Positions 18,539 through 27,016 of a stretch of DNA of 38,031 nucleotides are shown here, one piece after another. Source of the DNA: Proteobacteria bacterium ST_bin11 (GTDB lineage Bacteria > Pseudomonadota > Gammaproteobacteria > Methylococcales > Methylomonadaceae). The notes below the pieces were generated by a model. The model had not been told where the DNA came from. It did no database searches and worked only from the letters and a program-made list of their open reading frames with translations. Made by a program: the position numbers and the translations under genes. Each line of letters begins with the position of its first letter. Positions within the stretch are counted from its first letter, which is position 1. The stretch covers positions 1-38,031 of the forward strand of contig MSXO01000029.1 of assembly GCA_002083615.1 (NCBI GenBank), read 5' to 3'.

Positions 18539-21337
18539 TTACCCGGTGTTGCGCATACCGGCGGCTATCGAATTGATGGTGCGTAACAGCAACTTCGTCG
18601 AAACCGCATCGTTGCCATCGTCTTCCTGTTGCCGCGTCATGCGCAGTAAATCCGCCTGTAGGAAATTCAACGGCCCCAGATAATCGTTGCGCCGATGCAG
18701 CGATGCCGCTAGAACCGGGTTATCCGCCAAGAGTATATCGCTTTCGACAATTTCCAAAATCCAGTCCACGCAGCGTTGGTGCTCGCTGGCGATCAAGCCA
18801 TGAATACGTCGGCCAACTTCCGGGTCCACACAGAGGGCGGCATATTCCTGGGCGATGTTCATGTCCGATTTGCTCAAAGCCATTTGCGCGTTGCTCAGCA
18901 GATTGCGGAAAAACGGCCAGTTTCGGTACAAATCGCGGAGCGAGTCCAGACGCTCCGACTTGCCGGCGCACCAACTTTCTAGGCTAGACCCTATACCATA
19001 CCAGGCCGGAAACGTTTGCCGCGACTGGGCCCAGGCGAATACCCAGCCAATAGCTCTTACCGATTTTTTCGAGCGATCCTGTTTTTTGCGGTGCGATGGC
19101 CGCGAACCGATGTTGAGCTGACCGATTTCGGTAACCGGTGTGGCTTCATAAAAATAATCCAGAAAGCCCGGGGTATGTTCGGTGAGTTGCCGGTAACCGC
19201 GCTCGCCAATACTGGCTAATTCGTTCATGATAAGTGACGCGTCGGGTCGGTCCGGCTCCGCCGGGCGCACCAAACTCAGACTGGCTTTCATTAGCCCGGT
19301 TACGCCCATGGTCAATTCGTAAACTGCGGTCTCCATGTTGTTGTAACGGTAAAACAACACTTCGCCTTGTTCGGTAAATTTTATCTGGCCGCGCACAGTC
19401 GCTGGCGGTTGCGCCAGAATGGCTTCGTGGGTGGGCCCGCCGCCGCGACCGACAGTGCCGCCGCGACCATGGAATAAACGGCACGGCACGCCTTCGCTAT
19501 CGGAAATCGCCATCACTTGCTGTTGGGCCCGGTACAAGCCCCAAGCCGAAGCCAGAATGCCACCGTCCTTGCAGGAATCTGAGTAACCCAGCATGACTTC
19601 CTGCCGCTTCGCCGAGGCATCAAGCAATGCACGATAGACCGGTTGCCCAAGCAGGTTGCGCAATACCTCGTCGATATGGCTCAAGTCTTCAATAGTCTCG
19701 AACAACGGCGAAACGCCGATGTGACAATACCAGCGCCCGCCGATGCGGCCTGCAAGTCCGGTCTGCGAGGCCAACAACATCACTTCCATGACATGGCTAG
19801 CCGCATGGGTCATAGAGATCACATAGCGGCTGAAGCAATCGTTGCCGATTTCCCGGCGCATATCGACCATGACCTGGAATAATTCCAGCGTTTCGCGGGT
19901 GGAATCACTGAGTAACATGGGGTCGTAACTCAGGCTGCCAGGTGCGGCGATGGCTTCGGCGAGCAGGCTCATCCGCTCGGCTTCGGTCAGGGCGTGGTAA
20001 TCGATACCAAGGGCCAGCGTAAACAACTCAGCAACCGCTTCCGAGTGGCGGGTGGATTCCTGGCGGACGTCGAGTTGCATCAGATGGAAACCAAAAGTTT
20101 CGACCAGGCGGATCAGGTCCAGCAGTTCGAGATCAGCGATGGCTTGATCGCCGTGGCTGATCAGTGAATCGCGAATTAGGTTCAGGTCGGCTAACAAGGC
20201 TTGCTGACCGGCATAGGCATGGATGTGCGATGGCCCGGCGGTTTGGGCGATGAGTTGCTCAACGCGAGCTCGTGCTTCTTCCAAGCGAAATTTCATCAAG
20301 GTTAGCTTGTGTCGGTAAGGTTCCTGGCGGCAACTGCGTTCCAGCAAAACGGCACGCTCACCCAGTAAGTCTCTATCCTCTTGCAATGATTGCAGGAAGG
20401 CCTCGGACGGTTGGCATAGGCCGTAAGAATAGGACAGCCGTTCGGCTAACACTGTCACGCGATTGATGTAGTCATGTAAAACCGCGCGCGATTGCAAACG
20501 CAACGCCAACGCCGTGGTTTCAGGTTTGACGTTGGGATTACCGTCCCGATCGCCGCCGATCCAAGAACCGAAATTAATGAAAGCGGGAATTCTGATCGCC
20601 GCCGCTTCTTCGCCATAAACATCTATTAATGCTCGCTGAAATTTTCGATAAACCCCTGCCGTTGCTTGAAACAGTGACAACGGGAAGTAGTAGAGACCGG
20701 CTTCGATCTCGTCAATAACGCCCATGCCACTCGCTCGCACTTCGTCCGTTTTCCAGAGCAATTGGATATTGGCGCTTAATTGCTCCAGCGCTTCGTCTCG
20801 AAAATGGCCCTTGACTCTAGGATCATCGAGTATTTCGTGACTCAAAAAAATGTTGCGTAGCGCACCTCGTACCGTGCGTCGCTTGGCTTCGGTCGGATGC
20901 GCCGTCATCACCGGCAGATAGAGTAAGTTGTCGAGCAAAAGTTGCAAATCGGTCAAACCAACCCCCGATTGCTGCATAGTCAACAGGGTGTCGTGGAACG
21001 ATCCACGCCAAAAATGCTTGTTCTTTTCGGATTCGCGACGGCGCTGGTGCAAGTTTGTAGATTCTTCGGCGATATTCAGCAAGCTGAAATACAGACTGAA
21101 AGCGCGGATCACTTCGGTTTGGGTGTCTTCAGGTAGATTCTGTAAGCTATTGAGTAGCTGTTGCCGACGAACCAGACTACCGTCGCGTTGCAAAGCGGCA
21201 AACTGACGCTGCAACTGCTCGACAATATCAGAGATTTCAGGCCCGGCCTGAGTTTTTAGCACCTTGGACAAAATCAGTTTAAGCAAACGGGTATTTGTGC
21301 GTAAGGCTGTGTCGTCATGAGATTGTTTGCCTACCAT
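18539..21337 (-). CDS. ppc: Phosphoenolpyruvate carboxylase
   Basis: This cytoplasmic enzyme carboxylates PEP to oxaloacetate, an anaplerotic CO2-fixing step important in C1-using bacteria. It has 932 residues (E. coli 883). The catalytic histidine lies in MTAHPTEAKRR (near residue 147). GYSDSCKDGG, FHGRGGTVGRGGGPTHEAI and the C-terminal MRNTG typical of the family are all present. GGAG precedes ATG 21337 at about six bases. The ABC-HlyD-TolC genes start 84 bases after its stop on the same strand. They may be read from the ppc promoter, since no clear terminator is visible in between. Confidence 0.97.
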   Translation of the reverse strand: MVGKQSHDDTALRTNTRLLKLILSKVLKTQAGPEISDIVEQLQRQFAALQRDGSLVRRQQLLNSLQNLPEDTQTEVIRAFSLYFSLLNIAEESTNLHQRRRESEKNKHFWRGSFHDTLLTMQQSGVGLTDLQLLLDNLLYLPVMTAHPTEAKRRTVRGALRNIFLSHEILDDPRVKGHFRDEALEQLSANIQLLWKTDEVRASGMGVIDEIEAGLYYFPLSLFQATAGVYRKFQRALIDVYGEEAAAIRIPAFINFGSWIGGDRDGNPNVKPETTALALRLQSRAVLHDYINRVTVLAERLSYSYGLCQPSEAFLQSLQEDRDLLGERAVLLERSCRQEPYRHKLTLMKFRLEEARARVEQLIAQTAGPSHIHAYAGQQALLADLNLIRDSLISHGDQAIADLELLDLIRLVETFGFHLMQLDVRQESTRHSEAVAELFTLALGIDYHALTEAERMSLLAEAIAAPGSLSYDPMLLSDSTRETLELFQVMVDMRREIGNDCFSRYVISMTHAASHVMEVMLLASQTGLAGRIGGRWYCHIGVSPLFETIEDLSHIDEVLRNLLGQPVYRALLDASAKRQEVMLGYSDSCKDGGILASAWGLYRAQQQVMAISDSEGVPCRLFHGRGGTVGRGGGPTHEAILAQPPATVRGQIKFTEQGEVLFYRYNNMETAVYELTMGVTGLMKASLSLVRPAEPDRPDASLIMNELASIGERGYRQLTEHTPGFLDYFYEATPVTEIGQLNIGSRPSHRKKQDRSKKSVRAIGWVFAWAQSRQTFPAWYGIGSSLESWCAGKSERLDSLRDLYRNWPFFRNLLSNAQMALSKSDMNIAQEYAALCVDPEVGRRIHGLIASEHQRCVDWILEIVESDILLADNPVLAASLHRRNDYLGPLNFLQADLLRMTRQQEDDGNDAVSTKLLLRTINSIAAGMRNTG

Positions 21338-21748
21338 GTTGGCTCCAGATGGTGATTGCGAAAAAGTCGGTTCTTGAAAATTAGTAGCCGGATTAAAGTA
21401 ATCAATAAATTAGAAATAGTAAAATAGGATAAATGAATACCTTAAATAGGTATGAACAATACTAAAAACTACCATTTGCAGCGCCAGCCCTAATCTTTAA
21501 AGCAAATCAACCCAGCCCTATTTCACCTACACCCCAATCGGACTGCGCTTTTCTTAGCCAAATATTGCCCAGCCTTGTCCGACCGCGTAGCCGACGTCTT
21601 TCTTTTTCCTCAAACTGGTTTGCTTGTTCAAGGGTTGAAAACGCGAAATAGGTCTGCATATGATTACTGGCGCTTCATAAAGCCCCCATGTCTGTCATGC
21701 CCTAGCCAATCTGGTAAAGTAGGGTTAACCAAGTCAAACAACAAAGTA
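21338..21748. other. Divergent intergenic region between ppc and the DUF445 gene
   Basis: This 411-base region is AT-rich near ppc and should hold divergent promoters. A possible -10 (TAAAGT, about 21714-21719) lies before the plus-strand gene but has no convincing -35. The open frame from ATG 21575 is probably not translated as part of that gene. Nothing else was recognised. Confidence 0.3.
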
Positions 21749-22471
21749 ATGAAAAAATTATTGAACCAAAGCTTTTTAACCAACTTCATCGCTCTGCTCG
21801 TTATCGCTGCCGGCTACGCTAGCCCGTTTTATTCGGAAACCTTGAAAGCGATCGGTTTTTTCGCATTTTCCGGAGCCATTACGAACTGGCTGGCAATCCA
21901 TATGCTCTTCGAAAAAGTGCCGTTCTTATACGGGTCGGGGATTATCCCCGCGCGCTTCGAAGAGTTTAAAGCGTCGATCAAGGCCTTGATGATGCAGCAG
22001 TTTTTTACCGTCGAAAATATCGAACAGTTCATCGAACGAGAAGAGCAGGAAGGAGGGCGGATTCTGAATCTGCAGCCGTTGTTAAACGCAGTTGATTACG
22101 ACAAGGTCTATGAAGGCTTGGTGTCGTCGATCATGACTTCGTCGTTCGGCGGCATGTTGTTGATGATGGGCGGCGAAGAAGCCTTATTGCCGCTAAAACA
22201 ACCCTTTACCGAGAAAATGCAGCACACCCTAATGGAAATGGTGGAATCCGAGCGGTTTAAACAGGCTTTGCAACAGGGATTAAATGCGCACAAGATCGGC
22301 GAGGATTTAACCGGCAAAATCGAAATGGTGATCGACAGGCGTTTGAGCGAGCTAACGCCACAATTGGTCAAGGAAATGGTGCAATCCATCATCAAGCAAC
22401 ATTTGGGCTGGCTGGTGGTTTGGGGCGGCGTGTTCGGCGGGTTATTGGGTGCAGTGTTCGGCTTTGCCTGA
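21749..22471 (+). CDS. DUF445-family membrane protein
   Basis: A 240-residue protein starting MKKLLNQSF. I preferred this start over ATG 21575 because the upstream extension has no family resemblance. A first membrane helix (FIALLVIAAGYASPFY) leads into the family hallmark GAITNWLAIHMLFEKVPFLYGSGIIP with RFEEFK. A helical cytoplasmic or periplasmic middle part follows, and then a C-terminal Gly-rich helix (WGGVFGGLLGAVFGF). The function of DUF445 proteins is unknown. The YbfF-like gene begins 11 bases after the stop, so the two are likely co-transcribed. Confidence 0.82.
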   Translation: MKKLLNQSFLTNFIALLVIAAGYASPFYSETLKAIGFFAFSGAITNWLAIHMLFEKVPFLYGSGIIPARFEEFKASIKALMMQQFFTVENIEQFIEREEQEGGRILNLQPLLNAVDYDKVYEGLVSSIMTSSFGGMLLMMGGEEALLPLKQPFTEKMQHTLMEMVESERFKQALQQGLNAHKIGEDLTGKIEMVIDRRLSELTPQLVKEMVQSIIKQHLGWLVVWGGVFGGLLGAVFGFA

Positions 22472-22482
22472 GCGAATCAACA

Positions 22483-23256
22483 ATGACGATCATCGAACTG
22501 GCTTACGATAGTTTCGGCGAACCCGGCGACACGCCGTTACTGATCGTGCATGGTTTTTTGGCCGCCTCGCGTAATTGGCGTTCGGTAGCCAAACGCCTGG
22601 CCGAGCAGCATCACGTGTATGTGCTGGACATGCGCAATCATGGCAGTTCGCCGCATGCCGAGGTGCTGGATTACCCAAGCATGGCCGCCGATCTGCTGGC
22701 TTTTATGAACAGTCACGGCATTGCTCGCGCGCACCTATTGGGCCACAGCATGGGCGGCAAGGCGGTGATGTGGTTTGCTTTGCATTATCCGGAGCGGGTG
22801 GTCGGCTTAATCGTTGCCGACATTGCCCCCGTCAGTTACCAGCATAGCTTCGACGACCTGGTGGACGCTCTTAGTCGGTTACCGGTCGATAGTATTGGAA
22901 ATCGTAAACAAGCTGAGGAAGCCTTAGCCGAAGCCGTTCCCGATTTAGCCTACCGACAGTTTTTATTACAAAACCTGTTGCTGAAAGACGGCAATTATTA
23001 TTGGCGGATTAATCTGGATATCATTCAAAAAAACGCCCATCACATCGTCGGTTTTCCCGACGTCGGCGAAAACCAATTTGCTAGGCCGGCTTTATTCATC
23101 GGCGGCGGTAATTCCCAATATTTGGATGAAGAAGCGATTTATGCAGTGTTTCCGCACGCACGAATCGCTAAAATTCCAGATACGGGCCACTGGCTATACG
23201 TAGAAGAACCGGAGGCTTTTTGTAGCTTGGTAGAGGATTGGCTGTGTGCCGCCTAA
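22483..23256 (+). CDS. Alpha/beta-hydrolase, YbfF-like esterase
   Basis: A 257-residue cytoplasmic hydrolase. It closely follows the E. coli YbfF pattern: LIVHGFLAASRNW (oxyanion region), VLDMRNHGSSPH, LGHSMGGKAVMWFAL with nucleophile Ser near residue 89, VADIAPVSY, HHIVGF, ALFIGGGNSQY and the catalytic His in DTGHWLYVEEPEAF. I chose ATG 22483 over the in-frame ATG 22420, which would lie inside the DUF445 gene. YbfF acts on short-chain acyl esters and acyl-CoA in vitro; the natural substrate here is unknown. Confidence 0.88.
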   Translation: MTIIELAYDSFGEPGDTPLLIVHGFLAASRNWRSVAKRLAEQHHVYVLDMRNHGSSPHAEVLDYPSMAADLLAFMNSHGIARAHLLGHSMGGKAVMWFALHYPERVVGLIVADIAPVSYQHSFDDLVDALSRLPVDSIGNRKQAEEALAEAVPDLAYRQFLLQNLLLKDGNYYWRINLDIIQKNAHHIVGFPDVGENQFARPALFIGGGNSQYLDEEAIYAVFPHARIAKIPDTGHWLYVEEPEAFCSLVEDWLCAA

Positions 23257-23368
23257 CTTTTAAGTCATTGATCTAGGCCGATTTAGAACCTTGGTACACT
23301 GGTCAGGAATTGGAAGGAGGATAAGCTTACCAGTGCAATCTAGCGAGTTCAGTGCGGAGCAGAAACAC

Positions 23369-23743
23369 ATGACAGACCAATCATCTCAACATATACAGCG
23401 TATCAGACGCGGCAAGCTTGCAGTGCCCCTTGATGACTTGTTGCTCACTCAGTCCGCTCACGGGCTCAGCGATTATTTGTCACTATCACTGAGCGATTGT
23501 GGCGAGCTTACCAAGGTGAGCATCACCACGACCGATGTCGAGCCACTAACCTATTCGGCTTTTATTCATACCTCCGCACCGGTGGATTTTGCTTCGGTGG
23601 TGTTTGTGGCGCAACCCATTAAACTGGGTGAGTTGAGCGATTATCGAACAGTGCCAGATAAAAGAAAAGCTTGTGTTAGAATCGCGCGGCTTGCACCGTT
23701 TTGGCGAGTGTTGCGGCAAAAGGGATCGCAACGCCGGCGCTGA
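23369..23743 (+). CDS. Small ORF of unknown function before pfp
   Basis: An open frame of 124 codons starting MTDQSSQHIQRIRRGK, with GGAG nine bases upstream. An alternative GTG at 23333 lies 12 bases after a strong GGAAGGAGG and would add 12 residues. The family is not recognised. The segment VPLDDLLLTQSAHGLSDYLS loosely recalls the C-terminal target region of some type I secreted proteins (L-x-D-L-L, then L-S-D-Y-L), but this may be chance. The Arg-rich end (LRQKGSQRRR) overlaps what is probably the pfp promoter region. It could be a relic rather than a gene. Confidence 0.35.
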   Translation: MTDQSSQHIQRIRRGKLAVPLDDLLLTQSAHGLSDYLSLSLSDCGELTKVSITTTDVEPLTYSAFIHTSAPVDFASVVFVAQPIKLGELSDYRTVPDKRKACVRIARLAPFWRVLRQKGSQRRR

Positions 23744-23814
23744 CACGCGGCGATAGCTGATGGTTGGTACGCCGAGCCATCACTTTTTTCTTAACTTTTT
23801 TATTCGAAACGCTC

Positions 23815-25044
23815 ATGAACAAACCCAAAAAAGTCGCAATCCTCACGGCCGGCGGTTTGGCGCCTTGCTTGAATTCCGCTATCGGCAGCCTGATTGAACG
23901 CTACACAGAGATTGATCCCAGCATCGAAATCATTTGCTATCGCGGCGGCTACAAAGGCCTACTGCTTGGCGATTCCTATGCCGTAACGGCCGAAGTGCGC
24001 GCGAAAGCTGGCTTGCTGCAACGTTTCGGCGGTTCAGTCATTGGCAACAGCCGCGTCAAACTGACCAATATCAAAGACTGCGTAAAACGCGGCTTGGTGA
24101 AAGAAGGCGAAGATCCGCAAAAAGTCGCGGCGGATCAGCTGATTAAGGACGGCGTCGATATTCTGCACACGATCGGCGGTGACGACACGAATACTGCTGC
24201 GGCTGATTTGGCGGCGTTCCTGGCCAAAAACAACTACGGACTGACCGTTATCGGTTTGCCGAAAACCGTCGACAACGATGTATTCCCGATCAAACAATCT
24301 CTGGGTGCCTGGACTGCCGCCGAGCAAGGCGCGCGCTATTTCATGAACGTGGTTGCCGAGAACAATTCCAACCCGCGTATGCTGATTGTTCACGAAGTGA
24401 TGGGCCGCAATTGCGGCTGGTTGACTGCTGCTACTGCGCAGGAATACCGTAAATTACTGGACCGTGCCGAGTGGCTGCCTGAGTTGGGTTTGTCCCGCGA
24501 ATCGTATGAAGTGCATGCGGTATTCGTTCCGGAAATGGCTATCGATTTAGAAGCCGAAGCGGCGCGTTTACGCGCGGTGATGGATAAAGTCGATTGCGTG
24601 AATATCTTTGTTTCCGAAGGTGCAGGCGTTGAGGCCATCGTGGCCGAATTGCAAGCCAAAGGCCAAGAAGTGCCGCGCGACGCGTTCGGTCACATCAAAC
24701 TGGATGCAGTTAATCCCGGCAAATGGTTTGGCGAACAATTTGCGCAAATGATCGGCGCGGAAAAAACCCTGGTGCAAAAATCAGGTTACTTCGCGCGTGC
24801 CGCGGAGGCCAACGTCGATGACATGCGTCTGATCAAATCATGCGCTGATTTGGCTGTGGAATGCGCATTCCGCCGCGAATCCGGTGTCATGGGCCACGAC
24901 GAAGATAACGGCAACGTCTTGCGCGCCATCGAGTTTCCGCGCATCAAAGGCGGCAAACCGTTCAATATCGATACCGATTGGTTCACCGAAACCTTGGCGG
25001 CTATCGGTCAGAAAAAAGGCGGCAAGGTCGAAGTTAGCCATTAA
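23815..25044 (+). CDS. pfp: Pyrophosphate-dependent 6-phosphofructokinase
   Basis: This cytoplasmic enzyme interconverts fructose 6-phosphate and fructose 1,6-bisphosphate using PPi, reversibly. Methanotrophs commonly use such PPi enzymes in the ribulose monophosphate and glycolytic routes. It has 409 residues. GGDDT (near 121-125) has Asp where ATP-dependent enzymes have Gly, and PKTVDND (near 149-155) carries the PPi-type lysine. VMGRNCGWL, and PEMAIDLEA with the hexose-site residues, are also present. ATG 23815 gives the family start NKPKKVAILTAGGLAPCLN; the extension from 23764 is not supported. A strong terminator follows at 25070-25093. Confidence 0.95.
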   Translation: MNKPKKVAILTAGGLAPCLNSAIGSLIERYTEIDPSIEIICYRGGYKGLLLGDSYAVTAEVRAKAGLLQRFGGSVIGNSRVKLTNIKDCVKRGLVKEGEDPQKVAADQLIKDGVDILHTIGGDDTNTAAADLAAFLAKNNYGLTVIGLPKTVDNDVFPIKQSLGAWTAAEQGARYFMNVVAENNSNPRMLIVHEVMGRNCGWLTAATAQEYRKLLDRAEWLPELGLSRESYEVHAVFVPEMAIDLEAEAARLRAVMDKVDCVNIFVSEGAGVEAIVAELQAKGQEVPRDAFGHIKLDAVNPGKWFGEQFAQMIGAEKTLVQKSGYFARAAEANVDDMRLIKSCADLAVECAFRRESGVMGHDEDNGNVLRAIEFPRIKGGKPFNIDTDWFTETLAAIGQKKGGKVEVSH

Positions 25045-25069
25045 TCGGCGGAAAGTTTGACGTTAAGCG

Positions 25070-25093
25070 AGGGGCGGATTATCCGCCCCTTTT
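25070..25093 (+). terminator. Intrinsic terminator of pfp
   Basis: GGGGCGGA pairs with TCCGCCCC around a TTA loop, followed by a run of four T. It lies 26 bases after the pfp stop. This is a textbook Rho-independent terminator. Confidence 0.9.
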
Positions 25094-25130
25094 AGTTTGA
25101 GCGACTGAAATCTCCCCTACAACGCCTGTG

Positions 25131-25598
25131 TTACAACCCAAGCTCACTCAATCCCGGATGCTCGTCAGGCCGGCGACCCAACGGCCAAGCAAATAAGCGT
25201 TCGTCCGCCTTAATCGGCAAATCGTTGATGCTGGCGAAGCGACGCTGCATAAAACCGTATTCATTAAACTCCCAGTTTTCATTGCCGTAGCTGCGAAACC
25301 AATTTCCGGCATCGTCATGCCATTCGTAGGCAAAACGCACCGCGATGCGGTTGTCCGTAAAAGCCCACAATTCCTTTATCAAACGATAATCCAGTTCCTT
25401 AGCCCACTTGCGCACTAAGAATTCGCGGATTTGGCTGCGGCCCACCGGAAATTCGGCGCGATTGCGCCAGCGACTATCTTCGGTATACACCTGCACGACG
25501 CGGTCCGGGTCTCGACTATTCCAGGCGTCTTCCGCCATGCGGACTTTTTGCGCGGCTGTCTCTGAAGTGAAAGGTGGCAAAGGTGGTTTGGTATCCAT
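25131..25598 (-). CDS. DUF1348 / NTF2-like (SnoaL-fold) protein
   Basis: A 155-residue soluble protein of the NTF2-like alpha+beta barrel type. Family features are TAAQKVRMAEDAWNSRDPDRV, YTEDSRWRNRAEF, the FLVRKWAKELDYRLIKELWA helix-strand, VRFAYEWHDDAGNWFRSYGN and NENWEFNEYGFMQRRFASIN. The function is unknown; such genes often sit beside a TetR-type repressor and respond to chemical stress, but no regulator gene is in this window. GGAG is placed seven bases before ATG 25598. Two palindromic operators overlap its promoter (25630-25645 and 25667-25682), so it is probably repressed by a dimeric regulator encoded elsewhere. Confidence 0.88.
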   Translation of the reverse strand: MDTKPPLPPFTSETAAQKVRMAEDAWNSRDPDRVVQVYTEDSRWRNRAEFPVGRSQIREFLVRKWAKELDYRLIKELWAFTDNRIAVRFAYEWHDDAGNWFRSYGNENWEFNEYGFMQRRFASINDLPIKADERLFAWPLGRRPDEHPGLSELGL

Positions 25599-25629
25599 GT
25601 TCGGGCTCCGAGAAAATTAACTTGCGAGG

Positions 25630-25645
25630 TAGACAGCTCTGTCTA
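25630..25645. promoter_or_regulatory. Palindromic operator, proximal
   Basis: TAGACAGCTCTGTCTA has perfect 7-base arms (TAGACAG / CTGTCTA) around CT. It lies in the transcribed leader of the DUF1348 gene. Its centre is 37 bases from that of the distal site, with the same outer half-site TAGACA. Confidence 0.7.
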
Positions 25646-25653
25646 TGGCGCAA

Positions 25654-25682
25654 ATCGTAGCAGAGGTAGACAAAGTTGTCTA
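25654..25682 (-). promoter_or_regulatory. Promoter of the DUF1348 gene
   Basis: On the minus strand, TAGACA (25682-25677, five of six with TTGACA) and TACGAT (25659-25654, four of six with TATAAT) are separated by 17 bases. The -35 is the left arm of the distal palindrome, so a bound repressor would block RNA polymerase. Confidence 0.55.
25667..25682. promoter_or_regulatory. Palindromic operator, distal
   Basis: TAGACAAAGTTGTCTA has perfect 7-base arms (TAGACAA / TTGTCTA) around AG. It overlaps the -35 element of the DUF1348 promoter and closely resembles the proximal site. Size and symmetry fit TetR-family operators. Confidence 0.7.
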
Positions 25683-25804
25683 ACCACGCTGACTTAAATA
25701 TGAACGCAAACCTTAAGCCCTCTTTTTACGCAGGATACTCACTCGGGGGTGCCACTGGGTTTTCGGCTGGCTAACGTTCAGATGCCATGAATCGCCAAAA
25801 AAAT

Positions 25805-25842
25805 CTATGTTATATAGCTTATAAATAAGTTATATAACATAG
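25805..25842. repeat. 38-base near-perfect AT-rich inverted repeat
   Basis: The left arm 25805-25822 (starts CTATGTTATATA) pairs with the right arm 25825-25842 (ends TATATAACATAG) around two A, with a single mismatch in 18 pairs. A T-rich stretch follows on the plus strand. It lies about 50 bases upstream of the sigma-54 promoter at 25894. It could be an enhancer-type binding site for an activator, another operator or a terminator. Confidence 0.8.
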
Positions 25843-25893
25843 TTATTTTTTAAATATCCTCATCAAGCCACTGAAAGTAATAGAGTATTCTTA

Positions 25894-25909
25894 TGGCGTA
25901 TATCTTGCT
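25894..25909 (+). promoter_or_regulatory. Sigma-54 (-24/-12) promoter of the secreted protein gene at 26074
   Basis: TGGCGTATATCTTGCT has GG and GC separated by exactly ten bases and matches the consensus TGGCAC-N5-TTGCW at all invariant positions. It predicts a transcription start near 25920 and a leader of about 155 bases. It is nearly the same sequence as the sites at 30667-30682 and 37439-37454, which strengthens the call. Confidence 0.75.
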
Positions 25910-26073
25910 GAAGCTTACCTTGGATGAACGCAATTTTTTAGCGCCATGCTGCTTGGAAAGGCTGCCACGCAAAACAAGGTCATTCATTTTTAGGTATAGC
26001 GAAACAGTCAGATTGAGATGGACCGTTTGGCTATGAATGCAATTTTATTAGTGGGTCGATAACGGTAATCGAT

Positions 26074-26820
26074 ATGAAAAAAATAACCTCCTTGGCTTCT
26101 TTAGGCTTACTGCTGGCCGCGTCCAACTCGGCCTTTGCGCACGTCGACTACGGCGATTTAAATCTTTTTCCATCACAAACAACTACGTTTACCAGAATCG
26201 GCTGGTATCGTGGCACCGATAATCCCTCTAGCGGATGCGCTATTGATGGCAGCTCGGAATGCCTGGGTGATAGCCATTTGATGCAGTTTTTTAAATTTAC
26301 CTTGAGTCAGGATTCAGACGTCACAATCTCATTTACTTCCGGCCAAAACGGCCTTAACCCAGCGTTCAGTTTGTATTCCGGACTGTTGCCCGATGAAGCT
26401 CACGACGATACTACTTTAGACCCACTGAATGCGCTTGATAGTAACTTCGACCCAATTCCCCACCCCACCGATTCGGCTTATTGGAACAGCAGTAACATCC
26501 GTGAAGGCCAGTTTAACGCCTTGGGAACCTGGAGTATGGCAAATGACTCGGATGAATGGGCTGAAATTCAATACATCACCCATATGAATAGCAATTCTTC
26601 GTCGACTGTTGGTGCGTCGGAAGTACTGAATTATGTCCTGCAAGCCGGCTCTTACACCATCGCGGCAGCGGGGGCCAATTCTGGCATTAACGCACTGCTA
26701 AGCGGGACTATGTCGTTTAGTGCGGTACCCGTTGCTGTGCCGTTGCCTTCGGCAGTATGGTTGATGGGTAGTGCGGTAGCTGGATTCGGCGCAATGGGGC
26801 GCCGGCGCAAATCCAACTAG
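26074..26820 (+). CDS. Exosortase-target (VPLPA-CTERM type) secreted protein, AHV/GDSH family
   Basis: A 248-residue exported protein. A signal peptide ends AFA at residue 22, so the predicted mature protein begins HVDYG. The middle looks like a beta-sandwich: LGDSH (His68), FFKFTLSQDSDVTISF, LNPAFSLYSG, AHD (His110), GTWSMAND and LQAGSYTIAAAG. The C-terminus VPLPSAVWLMGSAVAGF followed by GRRRK is a sorting signal, cleaved in related systems by an exosortase at the outer face of the membrane. It is related to the proteins at 28472 and 29522. The function is not known; metal binding by the N-terminal and inner histidines is a hypothesis. Expression is probably from the sigma-54 promoter at 25894. 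Confidence 0.88.
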   Translation: MKKITSLASLGLLLAASNSAFAHVDYGDLNLFPSQTTTFTRIGWYRGTDNPSSGCAIDGSSECLGDSHLMQFFKFTLSQDSDVTISFTSGQNGLNPAFSLYSGLLPDEAHDDTTLDPLNALDSNFDPIPHPTDSAYWNSSNIREGQFNALGTWSMANDSDEWAEIQYITHMNSNSSSTVGASEVLNYVLQAGSYTIAAAGANSGINALLSGTMSFSAVPVAVPLPSAVWLMGSAVAGFGAMGRRRKSN

Positions 26821-26842
26821 GCTTGTTCTGCAGGGATTAAAT

Positions 26843-26873
26843 AGCCGATGCCCAGTAAGGCATCGGCTTTTTT
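26843..26873 (+). terminator. Intrinsic terminator
   Basis: AGCCGATGCC pairs perfectly with GGCATCGGCT around a six-base loop (CAGTAA), followed by six T. It lies 22 bases after the stop of the secreted protein gene at 26074. Confidence 0.92.
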
Positions 26874-27016
26874 ATGGCTTGTACTTTTCGAATGAATCCG
26901 CTTTTCTGGCAACCACCACAGCAGTTAACCACGTTAAGTTTGTCGAAACCCTCCTTACCGGGCACTCCACCTGCCTTAGTAGCAACAAACATTCGCTAGA
27001 TTAAACAACAACTCTC

